The position numbers and the translations under genes are program-made. A stretch of DNA of 64,000 nucleotides from Agrocybe praecox (lineage: Eukaryota > Basidiomycota > Agaricomycetes > Agaricales > Agrocybaceae), in NCBI GenBank assembly GCA_964017145.1, contig OZ024852.1, positions 1-64,000 on the forward strand, in the 5' to 3' direction. Every line of letters begins with the position of its first letter. The stretch's first letter is position 1. This document shows positions 1 to 10,801 of the stretch, piece after piece. The notes beneath the pieces were generated by a model. It was given only the letters and a program-made list of their open reading frames with translations, had not been told where the DNA came from and searched no databases.

Positions 1-5
1 GTTTC

Positions 6-380
6 AAATAATACTGGTTCGTTGGAGAAGCGCTACGAGTAGATTCAGCAACGAGCGGCTGATGCGCGTGTTGAGCGCATATCGCGTTCCCACGGGTCGT
101 TCGCGCGCAGATTAAGCGATCTGATGCGCATTCAGTTTCTCCTATGTTATACTGATATGTAACTAGTAGATACATGCCTTATACATTCACATAAAATAAA
201 ATACATTCAGTACATAATTGAGGGTATATACTACATACACGCTCAGAAATACAATGGTACAATGGCCGGCTTACCAACAATCGGCAAAGAAATGCTGCGT
301 ATCGTATCAAACAAGTATCAAATCAAAATGATAAATCAAAAATGTTTTCAATAGAGTTTGCGGATCTCGTACGCGATATT
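6..380 (+). repeat. F-box-like gene remnant, repeat copy 1
   Basis: This stretch aligns by eye, in the same orientation and with roughly 80% identity, to 35290-35660. Shared blocks include AATAATACTGGTT, GCGCTACGAGTAGATTCA and ACGAGCGGCTGATG near the start, and the end of both copies. Both copies end in a short reading frame that begins like an F-box helix (MFSIEFADLVRDIL here, MFPIELADLVHDML in copy 2). In this copy a TAG follows at once. I read it as the promoter and first codons of a dispersed F-box-type gene family; the F-box assignment rests on only about 14 residues. Confidence 0.55.
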
Positions 381-2164
381 CTATAGGGAAATGAGGTACG
401 AATGAAGAGCTAGAAATCAGTCTTCGGCGGAGCGGCACTTCGGCTTTGGTTTCCAACTCCAGTCACAAACAGTGACCCAGTGACCATCACCTGCGCTTTG
501 AGCCTTTCCACTTCGACGTCTTGACCAAATGTGCGTCTCCCATCGCTCGGTTTTCTGCTATGCCTCTATCAAGGATTCTCGCGAATAGCATCTATTCCGC
601 AACGATAGAACAGCATCAAAGGTTTTTCATGTCCTTAACACTGTGAAAACTATGACACATCATCAAATCCTATCAAATCCTAACCTGTGTGTCGCGCTAC
701 AACCCGTTGGGTATTACATGCGTCGCGAGGGATCAATAACATGGGGCCCCAAGACTACGACTGGATGGCTTGGTACATGGATAAAACCACAAGTACGTGC
801 CACATCATGTTCTTAATGGCTGATTGTATGTCCCCTTTCATTAGGAATTCCTCATGCATTACCACTTCGGATTGGGCTTGACTGCATTGTTCTGCATCAA
901 TCCTTCGCACCGCGTCGTGTTAATACACGTTAAAATATCTGTTTATACTTCATGCCTCATGCGCCACCTATTGCGCCCTGCGCCGTGTTAATATATATGT
1001 CCCGTGTCTTATGCTTCAATGCCATGCGCCGTGTTAATACGCATTAAAAATATCACGCCCTACAATATGTTTCTTCCGTCGCGCCCTCAGGCTGCGCCGT
1101 GGTAATTATTACACGTTGTATATATGTCAATCCTCTTGCTCCACCTGTCGCGACGTCAGCAAATTATACTTTATGCTTCTTTCATTCGACGTCGCGCCCG
1201 GCGCTATGATAGTTTATGTTTGTCGCATCCAGTCGCATCAACACCAAGCAAGATCACATCGTGAGTCGACATGACAAGGGATTTATGATCATACAAACAG
1301 CCACATCGCACACAAAGCTACTAGTAGGCTCGGTGCCTGAACATGGATGTATCTTCACAGCGCAGGAAATTATTGCTGTGATAATTAGGCTTGCCCCACC
1401 GCGATCCTGGGAGCCCACATTATTAAACATGGCAAGACGGAATTCAAGATCATTTGCCGGCGTAAAACTACGGCTGTAGCTCTGGCATGCCAGAACAGCA
1501 ACATCTGATGGCAAATATTACCCTCAATATCCCTAATATATTTGTTTATGCAGATGTCTGCGCTCATGAGCAACTTAAAATAGTTCTGATTTTCACAACT
1601 TGAACGCTGTATAAAATGTTCTCAAAGGTTTTGGAGCCTATTTATAGCACACTTTCGTAGACCCATAAACCTCTTAAATCATAGTCTGGGACGTTCAGAG
1701 AGGTCTGGGTTGAAAGGGGTTTGAATGTACTAATGTTTCTATCTTTCGTAGTACACCTTTACCCTTTTGATTGCTACACAGTTTCGTTAGCTGGCTGCGT
1801 GCTAATCGTCTCAGCGTCGATCATGGAACAAGAATCTTACTGATAAGGGGCCCACTAACAAATCGTTTTAATCTAACCTATTACGCCATATGTGGATAGG
1901 TAACCATTGTACCTTAAGGGTTGGAGAATTAGGGTCTAAATTTTCCCAGGTTGCAAAGAGCTAAAATACGGCGGCTAAGCTCCCTTCTCACGAACATCTC
2001 CACAACCAGTTTTAACTTTTCATTCGTTCTATTGCTCTTCCAGTCTTCAAGCTTCAGGACCAACGGTCTCTACCCCTCGTATCTCCTCCAGCTGACGCCG
2101 CCAGTGTCGGTATTTTCTTTCCTTTTCATGCAAGCTGAGAACATGCGTCAGTGGCAAGGTACGC
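381..2164. other. Intergenic, no recognisable gene
   Basis: No coding signal is convincing here. Between about 905 and 1115 a motif close to GCGCCGTGTTAATA recurs four times (near 912, 981, 1026 and 1093), separated by AT-rich spacers with TTAAAATAT-like blocks. It looks like a decayed short tandem repeat. Confidence 0.5.
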
Positions 2165-3286
2165 ATGCACGACGATCCACACATCCGGCATATTACTGAA
2201 CTCAAGCAATGGAACTCATTAGCCATATTGCTATCTGCACATGCGTCTGCAATGATATCATCCATTTGGCGAATGATATCTCGCTGCTTTTCCAGTAATG
2301 GAATCTGGTTCGACGATTTTTCCGCCTTTTTGACTCTCCCGGGCCTTGTTATACTAGCTACCTTGACATGCCGTTTCAGTGAGTGCTCGTATTATAATCA
2401 AATTTTCTTTCCCGTCTATTGCTAATGATGTCGATCCTTGGCCTCTCAGCACCAGAACCACAGTCGTACACCAGTTATGATCGGGCTGTCCTCAATGTGA
2501 AGCTAACAACGTCGTGGTAAGTCTCCATCATCTTGCGAGCATCACAGATATATTGAACGTGACTCCTAGGCTTTCCCGACTCAGTATATTTTTATCTATC
2601 GGACGGGTATATCGGGACTATCCCAGGAAGCCGAAAGCCTTTCTATTCATCGCCATTGCGATCGTCTTTCTCGCATGTACCATGATAGGCATAGCAAATC
2701 ATGCATGTACCTATTGGACCGTATCACCTTCGTCTGGGTGCCTGACAAGCTCGGCGGTTCTCTGGCCAAGCTTCGCCGGTGAGTTCAAGTTTGTAATCAC
2801 ATTAAATTTCTGAAATATCTTACTTTCTTATTTTTAATCATGAAGTCGAATCCACCCTTGATTTTGTTCTGATCTTCTCGCCTATATTCATCTCAAATGC
2901 CCTAACAAGCAACATAAAGAAATCGGCGGTCTATTTGAGCTATTCAGCGACCATCTGGATATTATTATCAAATTCAATCTTCGCTGCTGTCGTAGTAAAG
3001 CAGCAACGAGGTTCACCGGTATATAATCTCGGCATTTTCCAAGTGGCAAACCTAGGGGTAAGTGCCTTGATGCCGAGTGTCTCCGCAACGAAATAATTAA
3101 ATATACCTCCAGGTAGCAATAAATGTTGTAGCTGCGAACCTCGGCAACCTCGTAGGTTTTATGTTCCGCACGATCGACGGCATGTGGCGGCAGGCCCTTA
3201 AATTGCACGAAGCCTGGAATAAGCACTTCAGACATTTCAGACAACAATTATACGAGGCCTGGAATAATCTCTTCAGACAAGAGTAA
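2165..3286 (+). CDS. Seven-helix-type integral membrane protein
   Basis: Five exons join into a 291-residue protein: 2165-2378, 2450-2516, 2570-2778, 2846-3057 and 3113-3286, with GT-AG introns of 71, 53, 67 and 55 nt whose phases all agree. The order of blocks is that of a fungal rhodopsin-like/integral membrane protein family common in Agaricomycetes: a first helix, then a W-F-D-D acidic turn (residues about 41-44), a helix, a block W-L-S-R-L-S-I-F-L-S-I-G-R-V (about 94-107), a long helix, the block E-S-T-L-D-F-V-L-I-F-S-P (about 165-176), two more hydrophobic stretches and a basic C-terminal tail rich in W, H, R and Q. The ATG at 2165 was chosen because the next in-frame Met is inside the first helix; an extra upstream exon cannot be excluded. 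Role unknown; similar proteins in filamentous fungi are sometimes proposed as receptors, which the sequence cannot show. Confidence 0.75.
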
Positions 3287-4794
3287 ACATAATTACTCAC
3301 TTACATACATACACTCGTTTTTTAAAGTATTTGTCAGATACTTATATTATTTATCACTTGTTAAATACAACAGCGCATTTTCGTGCCGGTCTGCCGGTAC
3401 TTTACCTTACCGTCATGTTGGACATTTCATTTATAACTCAGAGTTCCCTCGTGCGACGTGTACCCAGACAAGAGGTCTCCAAAGAAAAGTCTTCCCACGT
3501 TTTCTCTGTGTTCCTCGCTTCCCGTCCCTTCCATATCCACCAACTTGCCTCAGATCGACCGCAAAACCCTTCATTAAGTCTTGTGCATCCATCACATGTA
3601 ACTTGCTTGCGGCGTACTTAATCGTAATTAGGTATGTTCAGTGACCATGATCCATCACTGATTAGTAATGATGATCATACAATTTTTCGCTCCATTACTC
3701 TAGATCTATACGTCATTCCAGCATAGAAACTTAGGGGATATAGGCATCATTTTATAAAAGGTATACTGTTAGTGAATAGTGAGCAGAGATATAAAAACAG
3801 GCTAATTTTATTTTATTGTATTCCTGCTTGCAGAATAGTGGTTCAACAGGGACAATCAATAAGGTTCGACCGATTGCAGTGATCGTTACATAAGGACGGA
3901 GGGTCTGAAACATTAAGTATGATAAGGTTGAGCTCCAAGGCTAGTGCGCAGCTAATGCGAAACCCGATTATAAAGGGACCTTCAAGAAGAATTAAGCAGT
4001 GTTGCAACTTAATCCTTCAACTGGACTCCCCAACAGTAATTCAATACCTAGTCTCAATTATGGTACTGTATCCATGGGTATCGAGTTTTTGAAGTACATA
4101 TGAGTGCCAAATGTAAAATCATTCCTGATATATCAAAACCTTAGACTTAGTATTTGATAATTTCTTCTTTTCCCCATGGTACAAAATGCATCAGCCTCGG
4201 CTGGCCCAGGTTTCCTGAGTTCTTTACGAAATCACAGACGGAGCAGTTCCTGACTTCCACAGTCCATCAGCGGCAATAATGTGTCAGTAAAGCATGAGTA
4301 ATACAAATATACAAATAAAAATGAATAAATAAATGCATTTTTGCAGGGCCAACGGGCAACTAGTATTAGACGACTATACACAAATTTTCACGTAAGATAT
4401 CTCAGTAATCTTAGTCAGCCACTTCTTGAGTACGTATCGCATAGAAATAAGAATGTCTCTACAGAAACCAGTTGTAAAGTCCGAAAACAAAGGGAAATGA
4501 TGTAAGGCTCACACTACATTCAATCGCAGTGGACGCTGACATTCGCGCAAACTGTTAGCAAACTGACGATAACTTGGGCGGCACAAGTTTGAAGTGACCA
4601 CACAAACTTGCTTTTGTCCCTCTTTCTTGCGTTAATTTAATCTCTCTAATAAGTTCCGTCTCTGCCAGGGGTGTTAACCCGCCTGATACGATTGAGCTTT
4701 TACTCTGGCACTTGCATTTGGTAATATATATACTGGTAACCAAAGTAAACCTTTGTAGTTCTTATCAACCCCAATTACAAGATCAACGTTCGTT
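3287..4794. other. Intergenic, no recognisable gene
   Basis: AT-rich sequence with short, mutually inconsistent reading frames. I see no conserved domain, repeat pair or RNA gene here. Confidence 0.45.
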
Positions 4795-5384
4795 ATGAGA
4801 ACTTTTTCCAAGGCAGAAGTTTACATTTACCACGCGGTACGGTATTTGTAACTATCCGCCATTCAAACTTATCTGATATCGCGATGTAGGATGACCCGGA
4901 CGGCCAACTTTTCGGTCGCGGCCGTCTTAGCTGGAGAGGCACTCTGTCGGACGGGAGGTTTTTCCTCTCAAAGGATAGTAACCTTGCGTTATTGATACCA
5001 AGGCAGAAATATATGGTTTATCGAGCACGACAGCGGCCCCATTGGCGATTCAGCTCCAAAAATTATGGCGATCCGGTGGACGAAAACGAAATAATGATAT
5101 ATCGGCCGCATGGATATCCCGATGACCAATGTTCTGGCCTCAAAAATTTGATTTGCCGGCTACATTTGAGACTAGGTCTCGGGTATGACACAGTGCCTCC
5201 ACGCTACCGGCTTCCCCAGCCCATTGAAGAGAGTCCCGAGGACGAAAGAGATGATTCACGGGGGGATGATACAGAATCAGCCCACTGCACAGAATCTTCT
5301 GACACCGATGAATTGGTATACTCCATTGCCACTCCTTCAGACTCAGACCTTAGCGATACAGATATTTTAAAGAGTAGCTATTAG
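4795..5384 (+). CDS. Small protein with acidic Ser/Asp tail, paralogue A
   Basis: Two exons, 4795-4836 (14 codons) and 4890-5384, separated by a 53-nt GT-AG intron, give 178 residues. The structure was fixed by comparison with the paralogue at 33202-33837 (minus strand), which has the same 14-codon first exon followed by a short intron. Shared blocks are GRL-x-WRGTL-x2-GRFFL, YMVYRARQ-x-PHWRFSS, IYRP-x-GY and RLGL-x3-T(V/I)PPRYR/Q. The last 55 or so residues are very rich in Asp, Glu and Ser. I do not recognise the family. The conserved basic-aromatic core with an acidic tail suggests a soluble interaction module, but no function is claimed. Confidence 0.7.
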
Positions 5385-7737
5385 ATAGATTTCAAAATAT
5401 TGCATATTTCATGGTGTTCGACACTTCCAATTTTTCTAAAAGGAGTCAACCGTCAGGAGCGATTAACACAACAGCCAATTGAGCCAAAAAATTGATACGA
5501 AAAAGGAAAACTTATTCCTCTCACTTCTCGCCCACTCTTCAAGCCATAATACTGCCGCCGCACACCATATTTTATGCAATTTGTATCGCAGATAATGTTT
5601 ACGCACCCAAACGGTACGAATTCGGCACCTCGGCGCAGAGCAATGATACGTAACACGACCTAACATCTTGGTTCCTTCCACCACGTTATCCTCGCAGCGT
5701 GCTCTCCCACTACTATGCATCTTATACACTCACGCGCTTCTACGTTAGAATTTTGAGTATCCTTTGCTGTTCTTAGTCATTCCAACGTGCTCAACATGTA
5801 CAACACAATTATCGGTTCGAACTTTGTGGCACTCACTGTGAGCACTTTTCATCTTTGTTTCCAAACACAACTCTAATTGTCTTTTCATGTATAGAGTTGA
5901 ATATAAAGCTTCTTCCTGCCTGGGATATGTACCCGCCGTTCAAACTGTCTTTCGATTGCTCCTGTCACCGCAAGATCTGAAAATTCAAGACCCGAAAATG
6001 CGATATTCGGACTTCCCAATCATATCAATCTAGGTGTGGTACCATCTATTATTTCGTTTTTTTGCGACTTACTCGTGATCTCAGTGTTATCACCGTAACA
6101 CCCCACCCATGTCGCAGGTACATTGGCGATCGTTTTTTATTATCGCCTTGATGTTCTCACACTCTTGGCTCTTTTTTATCATGCACCTTAAGGATGTCGC
6201 TCCTCCACTAACGTACTTGAATCAAACTTGACATTAAGTTCCCTCGGGCCTTAGTTGTGCTAGTTCCTCATATTCATATATGTTTTCTCCGACTACTTCT
6301 TCAAGCTTTACACCATATTTTAGCGCCACTTTCCTTCGAAGCCGTTCGCATGCTTCGGTTTCCAACGTAGTTCTGACATGGGAACGGGCGAAGGTGATTC
6401 TGCGCCAGCGAGAGTTTCTGTGCGCCAAACAGGTTTATCCAAGTAGAACGATATGGTAAGTCACATAACGAATGCACGAAAGCGAGGACCACTTACGAAC
6501 TGCTTTGACAGTGATTTTCCAGGTCATTATCGTGGGTTTTGATGACTCCTGACGCTCACGGAGTACATAACGAACTGTTAAGTGAAGTTCTAAGCTCTGA
6601 AACGAGTGAAAACCTTCACACCTTCAGCAAATGTTTTGTATAACACCGAGTTCATGCCACCACATCAACAGATGGTAAGCAATTTATTTGCTCTTGGTTT
6701 TAACGATGCTAACACAAGTTTAAAGCTCGAAAACACCTTGAAAACGAAACAGTAAGTAGCGAATCGAATGAACGAAGACACAGCGCATATACCCTCAGAG
6801 TGATTTGGCACTCGTACAGTGAGCCCAGGTACGTCCACGACTTGTCTCTTGAAGGGGAGATGCTAACTCGCATCTGCAAGCTCGGTGGCCCTTACACGAT
6901 CCCCAGCACCCGCTCCCTCATATCTGTATCACAGCCCCCCTCGCGTGCTTCAAGCACCCGAACGAAGCCCAGCACTCAGCTACCTGACTGTAAGGTCCAT
7001 AGCTCTGTGCAACCCTTAGGAATACCTCCTCCTGAAAGAAACTTCGCAGGTATGTTCCTATCTTAAAGAATTACCGTTGTACTTATCACTGTTGTCTTCT
7101 ACGCAGGTCGAAATTCAGCCCACCGTCACATGTCTCATAAGTTTCCTTTCGATGTACGAGTGCGCAGGGTGCGCAGGGTGCGTTCGCGAAATCTGGTCTT
7201 TTGTACACTTGGCAAGGTAAATTTATGACCCGCCGAGTAGTAAGTAGGCCTCTAACAGCTACGATGCCAGGATAGTCAGACACCAATAGCTCGCCCTCCT
7301 ATCATACCTCATACCTCTGCTGTTCAGGGCCCGTAGATATCTTTCGCGTCGCTGTTTTATTTCACTGGCGTTCTTGTATGAAATTCACTTTTGAGCACCT
7401 GCTTTCCGTTTAATTGTGTCTCTATTTACACCAACCTGAATAAATTGATTGCAGACTTTGCGACGATGCACGGCAATTAACGTGTGAATTTGGACAGATC
7501 AGGGGATGTTTTTTTTTTGCTCAGGATGTGATAACGATAACAAGCACGCTAGACTATACTCTTATGGGGAAACTTGAATCTACAGATTCTGCAGCACTGG
7601 TGGGCTATTTTTATCTCCAACGGCGCAACAGAGAAGTACGTACAGAATGCTCACGGTATCCGGGAGAGTCATAAAATTGCCAGCCAAATTGAACGTCTCC
7701 GCGTTCACCGAATTCCTAATTGCTACTTGCTTTGCCC
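5385..7737. other. Intergenic with one weak minus-strand exon candidate
   Basis: Apart from the minus-strand fragment listed separately near 6234-6596 nothing convincing is seen. A plus-strand frame at 6800-7066 is Pro/Ser/Thr-rich but has no supported neighbours. Confidence 0.4.
6234..6596 (-). pseudogene. Possible exon pair of an unknown gene
   Basis: On the minus strand, after an acceptor TTCAG, bases 6596-6497 read as a protein-like exon (block T-I-M-T-W-K-I-T-V-K-A-V) that ends at a strong donor GTAAGT. Downstream, 6430-6234 holds another protein-like frame (block L-R-R-K-V-A-L-K-Y-G-V-K-L-E-E-V-V). The two cannot be joined in phase with the visible splice sites: the exon ends in phase 1 while the downstream frame needs phase 2. 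I therefore treat it as a decayed gene fragment or as a gene whose last intron I have misplaced. Function unknown. Confidence 0.25.
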
Positions 7738-8376
7738 ATGAACATTATGGAGCCAAGGGTATTCCTTTTGTTTTCTCTTATCTCTCCATATGATGATAAG
7801 TTCAATTTCCAGGAAATCTGCTCAGTATTCAATACCCCCTGCAATTCTAGTGGTGCTCCTCTATTCACAAGGCATTCTTCCCATCCCGATAGGGAGCCAA
7901 CGGCGCCTCATTTCTCACTTCATCCAGAAGTCGAACCTCAGCACACCCAAAGAAACGTGACGAACGATGTTCGCCATCCTCAAGGCACCGTTCTCGGGCA
8001 GTCAGCTGAGCTAGCTGAATTGGAACAGCGGTTAAACGATGAAATACGTCAATATACCCATCAAAATGAAGAATTCAGGGAGATTATCAAGAATCTGACG
8101 TGTGAAGTGGAATATTTAGAAGGTGCGGTACGAAGGCAAGCAAAGGAGTTGGCTGAAATTCGCGCCTTATGGAAAGAAGATATCCAGCAAGTACACTTCG
8201 ACCTCGACCAGACAAGCATCGAGCTTGACCATGCCCATATGGAACTCGAAGATGCATTCAGCGAAATTGACGAGGCGGGACAGAGGTTCCAGAAGCTCGC
8301 AAAAATGCACTCGGACCTCCAGCTCAAATTTACGGACGCATTGGACGAACCCAAGAGGCAGCGTCCAGACGCGTAG
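7738..8376 (+). CDS. Coiled-coil protein
   Basis: Exon 1 (7738-7758) and exon 2 (7813-8376) flank a 54-nt GT-AG intron and encode 194 residues. The N-terminal third is Pro/His-rich and probably disordered. From about residue 85 to the end the sequence is strongly heptad-like, with repeated Leu/Ile/Val spaced by Glu, Lys, Arg and Gln (for example AELEQRLNDEIRQ and ELDHAHMELEDAFSEI), and it closes on a short basic KRQR-type tail. This is a typical long coiled coil; no catalytic motif is visible. The short first exon is the least certain part. The family is not recognised. Confidence 0.6.
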   Translation: MNIMEPRVFLLFSLISPYDDKFNFQEICSVFNTPCNSSGAPLFTRHSSHPDREPTAPHFSLHPEVEPQHTQRNVTNDVRHPQGTVLGQSAELAELEQRLNDEIRQYTHQNEEFREIIKNLTCEVEYLEGAVRRQAKELAEIRALWKEDIQQVHFDLDQTSIELDHAHMELEDAFSEIDEAGQRFQKLAKMHSDLQLKFTDALDEPKRQRPDA

Positions 8377-10801
8377 AATGTATTGCTTGTTAATTATGTC
8401 CATACCTATCACTATTTGAAGTTGAAGAACACTATCGCGTGTATACTAAGCAGAAAATTTGAGTGCTATGTCTCTGGGTTGGGCAAAGAGAACTCTGCAG
8501 GACTTGCAAGCTTGCGAGAGCGCATAACTCGCAAATTTGCGCACATGTCGGAATTAATTTCTCCGTAGTCATTTGTTTTTTTTTTTACCCATTCTGCGCA
8601 TTTTTGAGGCCAAATATTGTCTAAAATTCTCCAAGTCAAAGATGTCCAAAAAGATGGTATGGCGGTCATTTAGGGTAAAAATTCCCCGCGCGCTTTTTAC
8701 GTTTTCCGCGCAATTTTAAAGCCTTATATCATCTTAGTCAGATTATTTTCTCTTATGTGCGCGGGGAAAAAGTTGCGCCCGTTTTTTGGTTGGTGCGCAA
8801 TTATTATTTTTCCGCGCACCTTTATTTTTGGCACAAGTGATCCGCGCGCACATTTCAAAGTCCGCACGCGGGTGAAAGAAATTTGTGCGCGGATCACTTG
8901 TGCCCAAAATAAAGGTGCGCGGAAAAATAATAATTGCGCACCAACCAAAAAACATTTTAAAATGTGCTCTTGACTTTTTCGCTCGAAATGCCATTTCTAG
9001 ATATGCCGAGGTGCCGGATCATATTAATTTCTCAGGCACACTCTGAGTTGTGCAGCAGATGCACTGTATTACTGTATACGTAGCACCTTATTATAACTAA
9101 ATGTAGCATGTATTTTTTTTTTAAAAAAAAACTTTGTTCCCTGATTTACAATATCCAGTTTTTCAACTTAACGAACCTTTAAGTTCGTAGACCATTGCCG
9201 CAATTTTCAAAATTCGAGTCGCGTCAGTCAATTTATTCTAATGAATGTTCCATAAATATAAACATAGACGAGATGCAGTTGGGAGTGAGCAATGAGCACA
9301 CGACACTATCAAGAGTGAATTGAATACAGAAACGAGTCTGAAGAAACTGAAACTACACATCAACTACATAGCCGGATCACGCACGGCACGATCCGATGTT
9401 CGGCACAGAGATTGGGACTTGATTCATCACAGCATATACAAAGGTGCGCGTAAAGTAGGGAAGGGCGCGCGCACAAAAATATTTTGCGCGTTTTTGAATA
9501 TGGATTAATGCGCTGTATGTAATTTTTAGCGCGCACAATTCGGTTTAAAATAACAAAGATGTGCGCCTTAAAAATAATTGCCCGTTCTAAGTCAAATTGT
9601 CTCGCAACCGTCTCGCAGGTTCTCGCAAGTGTCGCTTGATAACATATCAAACACGGTTGACCTATTGCCTGAAACGACTTCGAACTCGACTGAACTCCGA
9701 CCATGCCTTGTCCAAATTCTGACAGTACATATATTATTATGGAAGAGGTTGCTAAATGGGGAAAGGCCGTATTTAAGCCCTTCGCTCTAGTCATTGCATA
9801 ACTACATACCTACTACCTATTTAAACTTACAATACTTTACAATACTTACACACACAGGGTGGGTGAGAACTTAGCTAAATCTGAACGGTCAGGAACCAGG
9901 TTTAGCGGAATTTTAGTTCTTGCTGATGTTAGCTTTCAGCGGTGTTATTCAGTTTCGGCATAAAAGGACAGAGGAATATCCTTTTGATCTCATTTTTGGC
10001 CCGCAAGAATTGAATGTGATTACATTCTAGATGGGTACTTCAGGCTATGAATGCTGTCTGTCAGACATATGTAGAGTAATTACGACATATGTTTTCTCGC
10101 GCGATCCAATCATGACATATAGGCGAATCAGATAATGCCGCCTCCAGTAAACAATGATCCGAGATTCGGCAGAGGACTTTGAGTGTCGCTAATAAAAGGT
10201 TAACGGTGTGTTTTCAACTACCATACATAGTGACATCGCTAAATCACCATTACCATACATCGCTAAATCTTTCCATACAGTCGCCATTGTCATTTCTGAG
10301 CGATTGCGACTGTTGGCGATCTGGTCAAAACGTACCTTTGTTTTACCCGTAGAGGACGTTGATAGCAGAAAAAAATGTGCATATCATATATTTTTCTGTC
10401 GTAAGTAAATATATATACATAGCCTAGATCAGCTTATTGGATCCATCCATACAACGTAAAGCTAATGACAACCGTCCGTGAATGCCTTAAATACGACTGG
10501 TATAAGACTTGAGCAATAAAACCTTACGGGCTAGTACCTACCATTCCATTTTGGACTGGCGATGGAATATGGATACAAGCAGTCCAGATAATATAAGTCT
10601 GTGACATTATTTACTTCCTTCCCTTCTATCGTGCTAAATCAATTACTCAGGACAACAGCTCCAAGAAATACAAGCTCATTTAGTAGAGTTTGGTCGCTAC
10701 CCATCCACCGAGTCTAAAAAACGTATGTCCTGACATATGTTTAATTCATCCTCTTCTAATTACATTCAACGAACGCAGGACAAAAGAGGGGATACGAAGA
10801 A
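8377..10801. other. Intergenic with GCGC-rich foldback elements
   Basis: No gene is supported. The stretch holds the foldback at 8781-8953 and a related GCGCGC-rich fragment around 9440-9560 (GGCGCGCGCACAAAAAT ... AGCGCGCACAAT), plus an imperfect inverted pair TTCCCCGCGCGC / GTGCGCGGGGAA at about 8682-8693 and 8756-8767. Confidence 0.5.
8781..8953. repeat. Near-perfect foldback (palindromic) element
   Basis: Left arm 8781-8851 and right arm 8882-8953 are reverse complements with only a few mismatches over about 70 bp, separated by a loop of about 30 bp. Each arm carries GGTTGGTGCGCAATTATT and GCACAAGTGATCCGCGCG-like blocks. This is the architecture of a MITE-like foldback or a transcribed hairpin; no target duplication was obvious. 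Confidence 0.75.

Noticed and set aside
9360..9794. 144-codon minus-strand frame
   Set aside because: Cys/Ile/Arg-rich without domain or splice partners, and it covers GCGC-rich repeat fragments.
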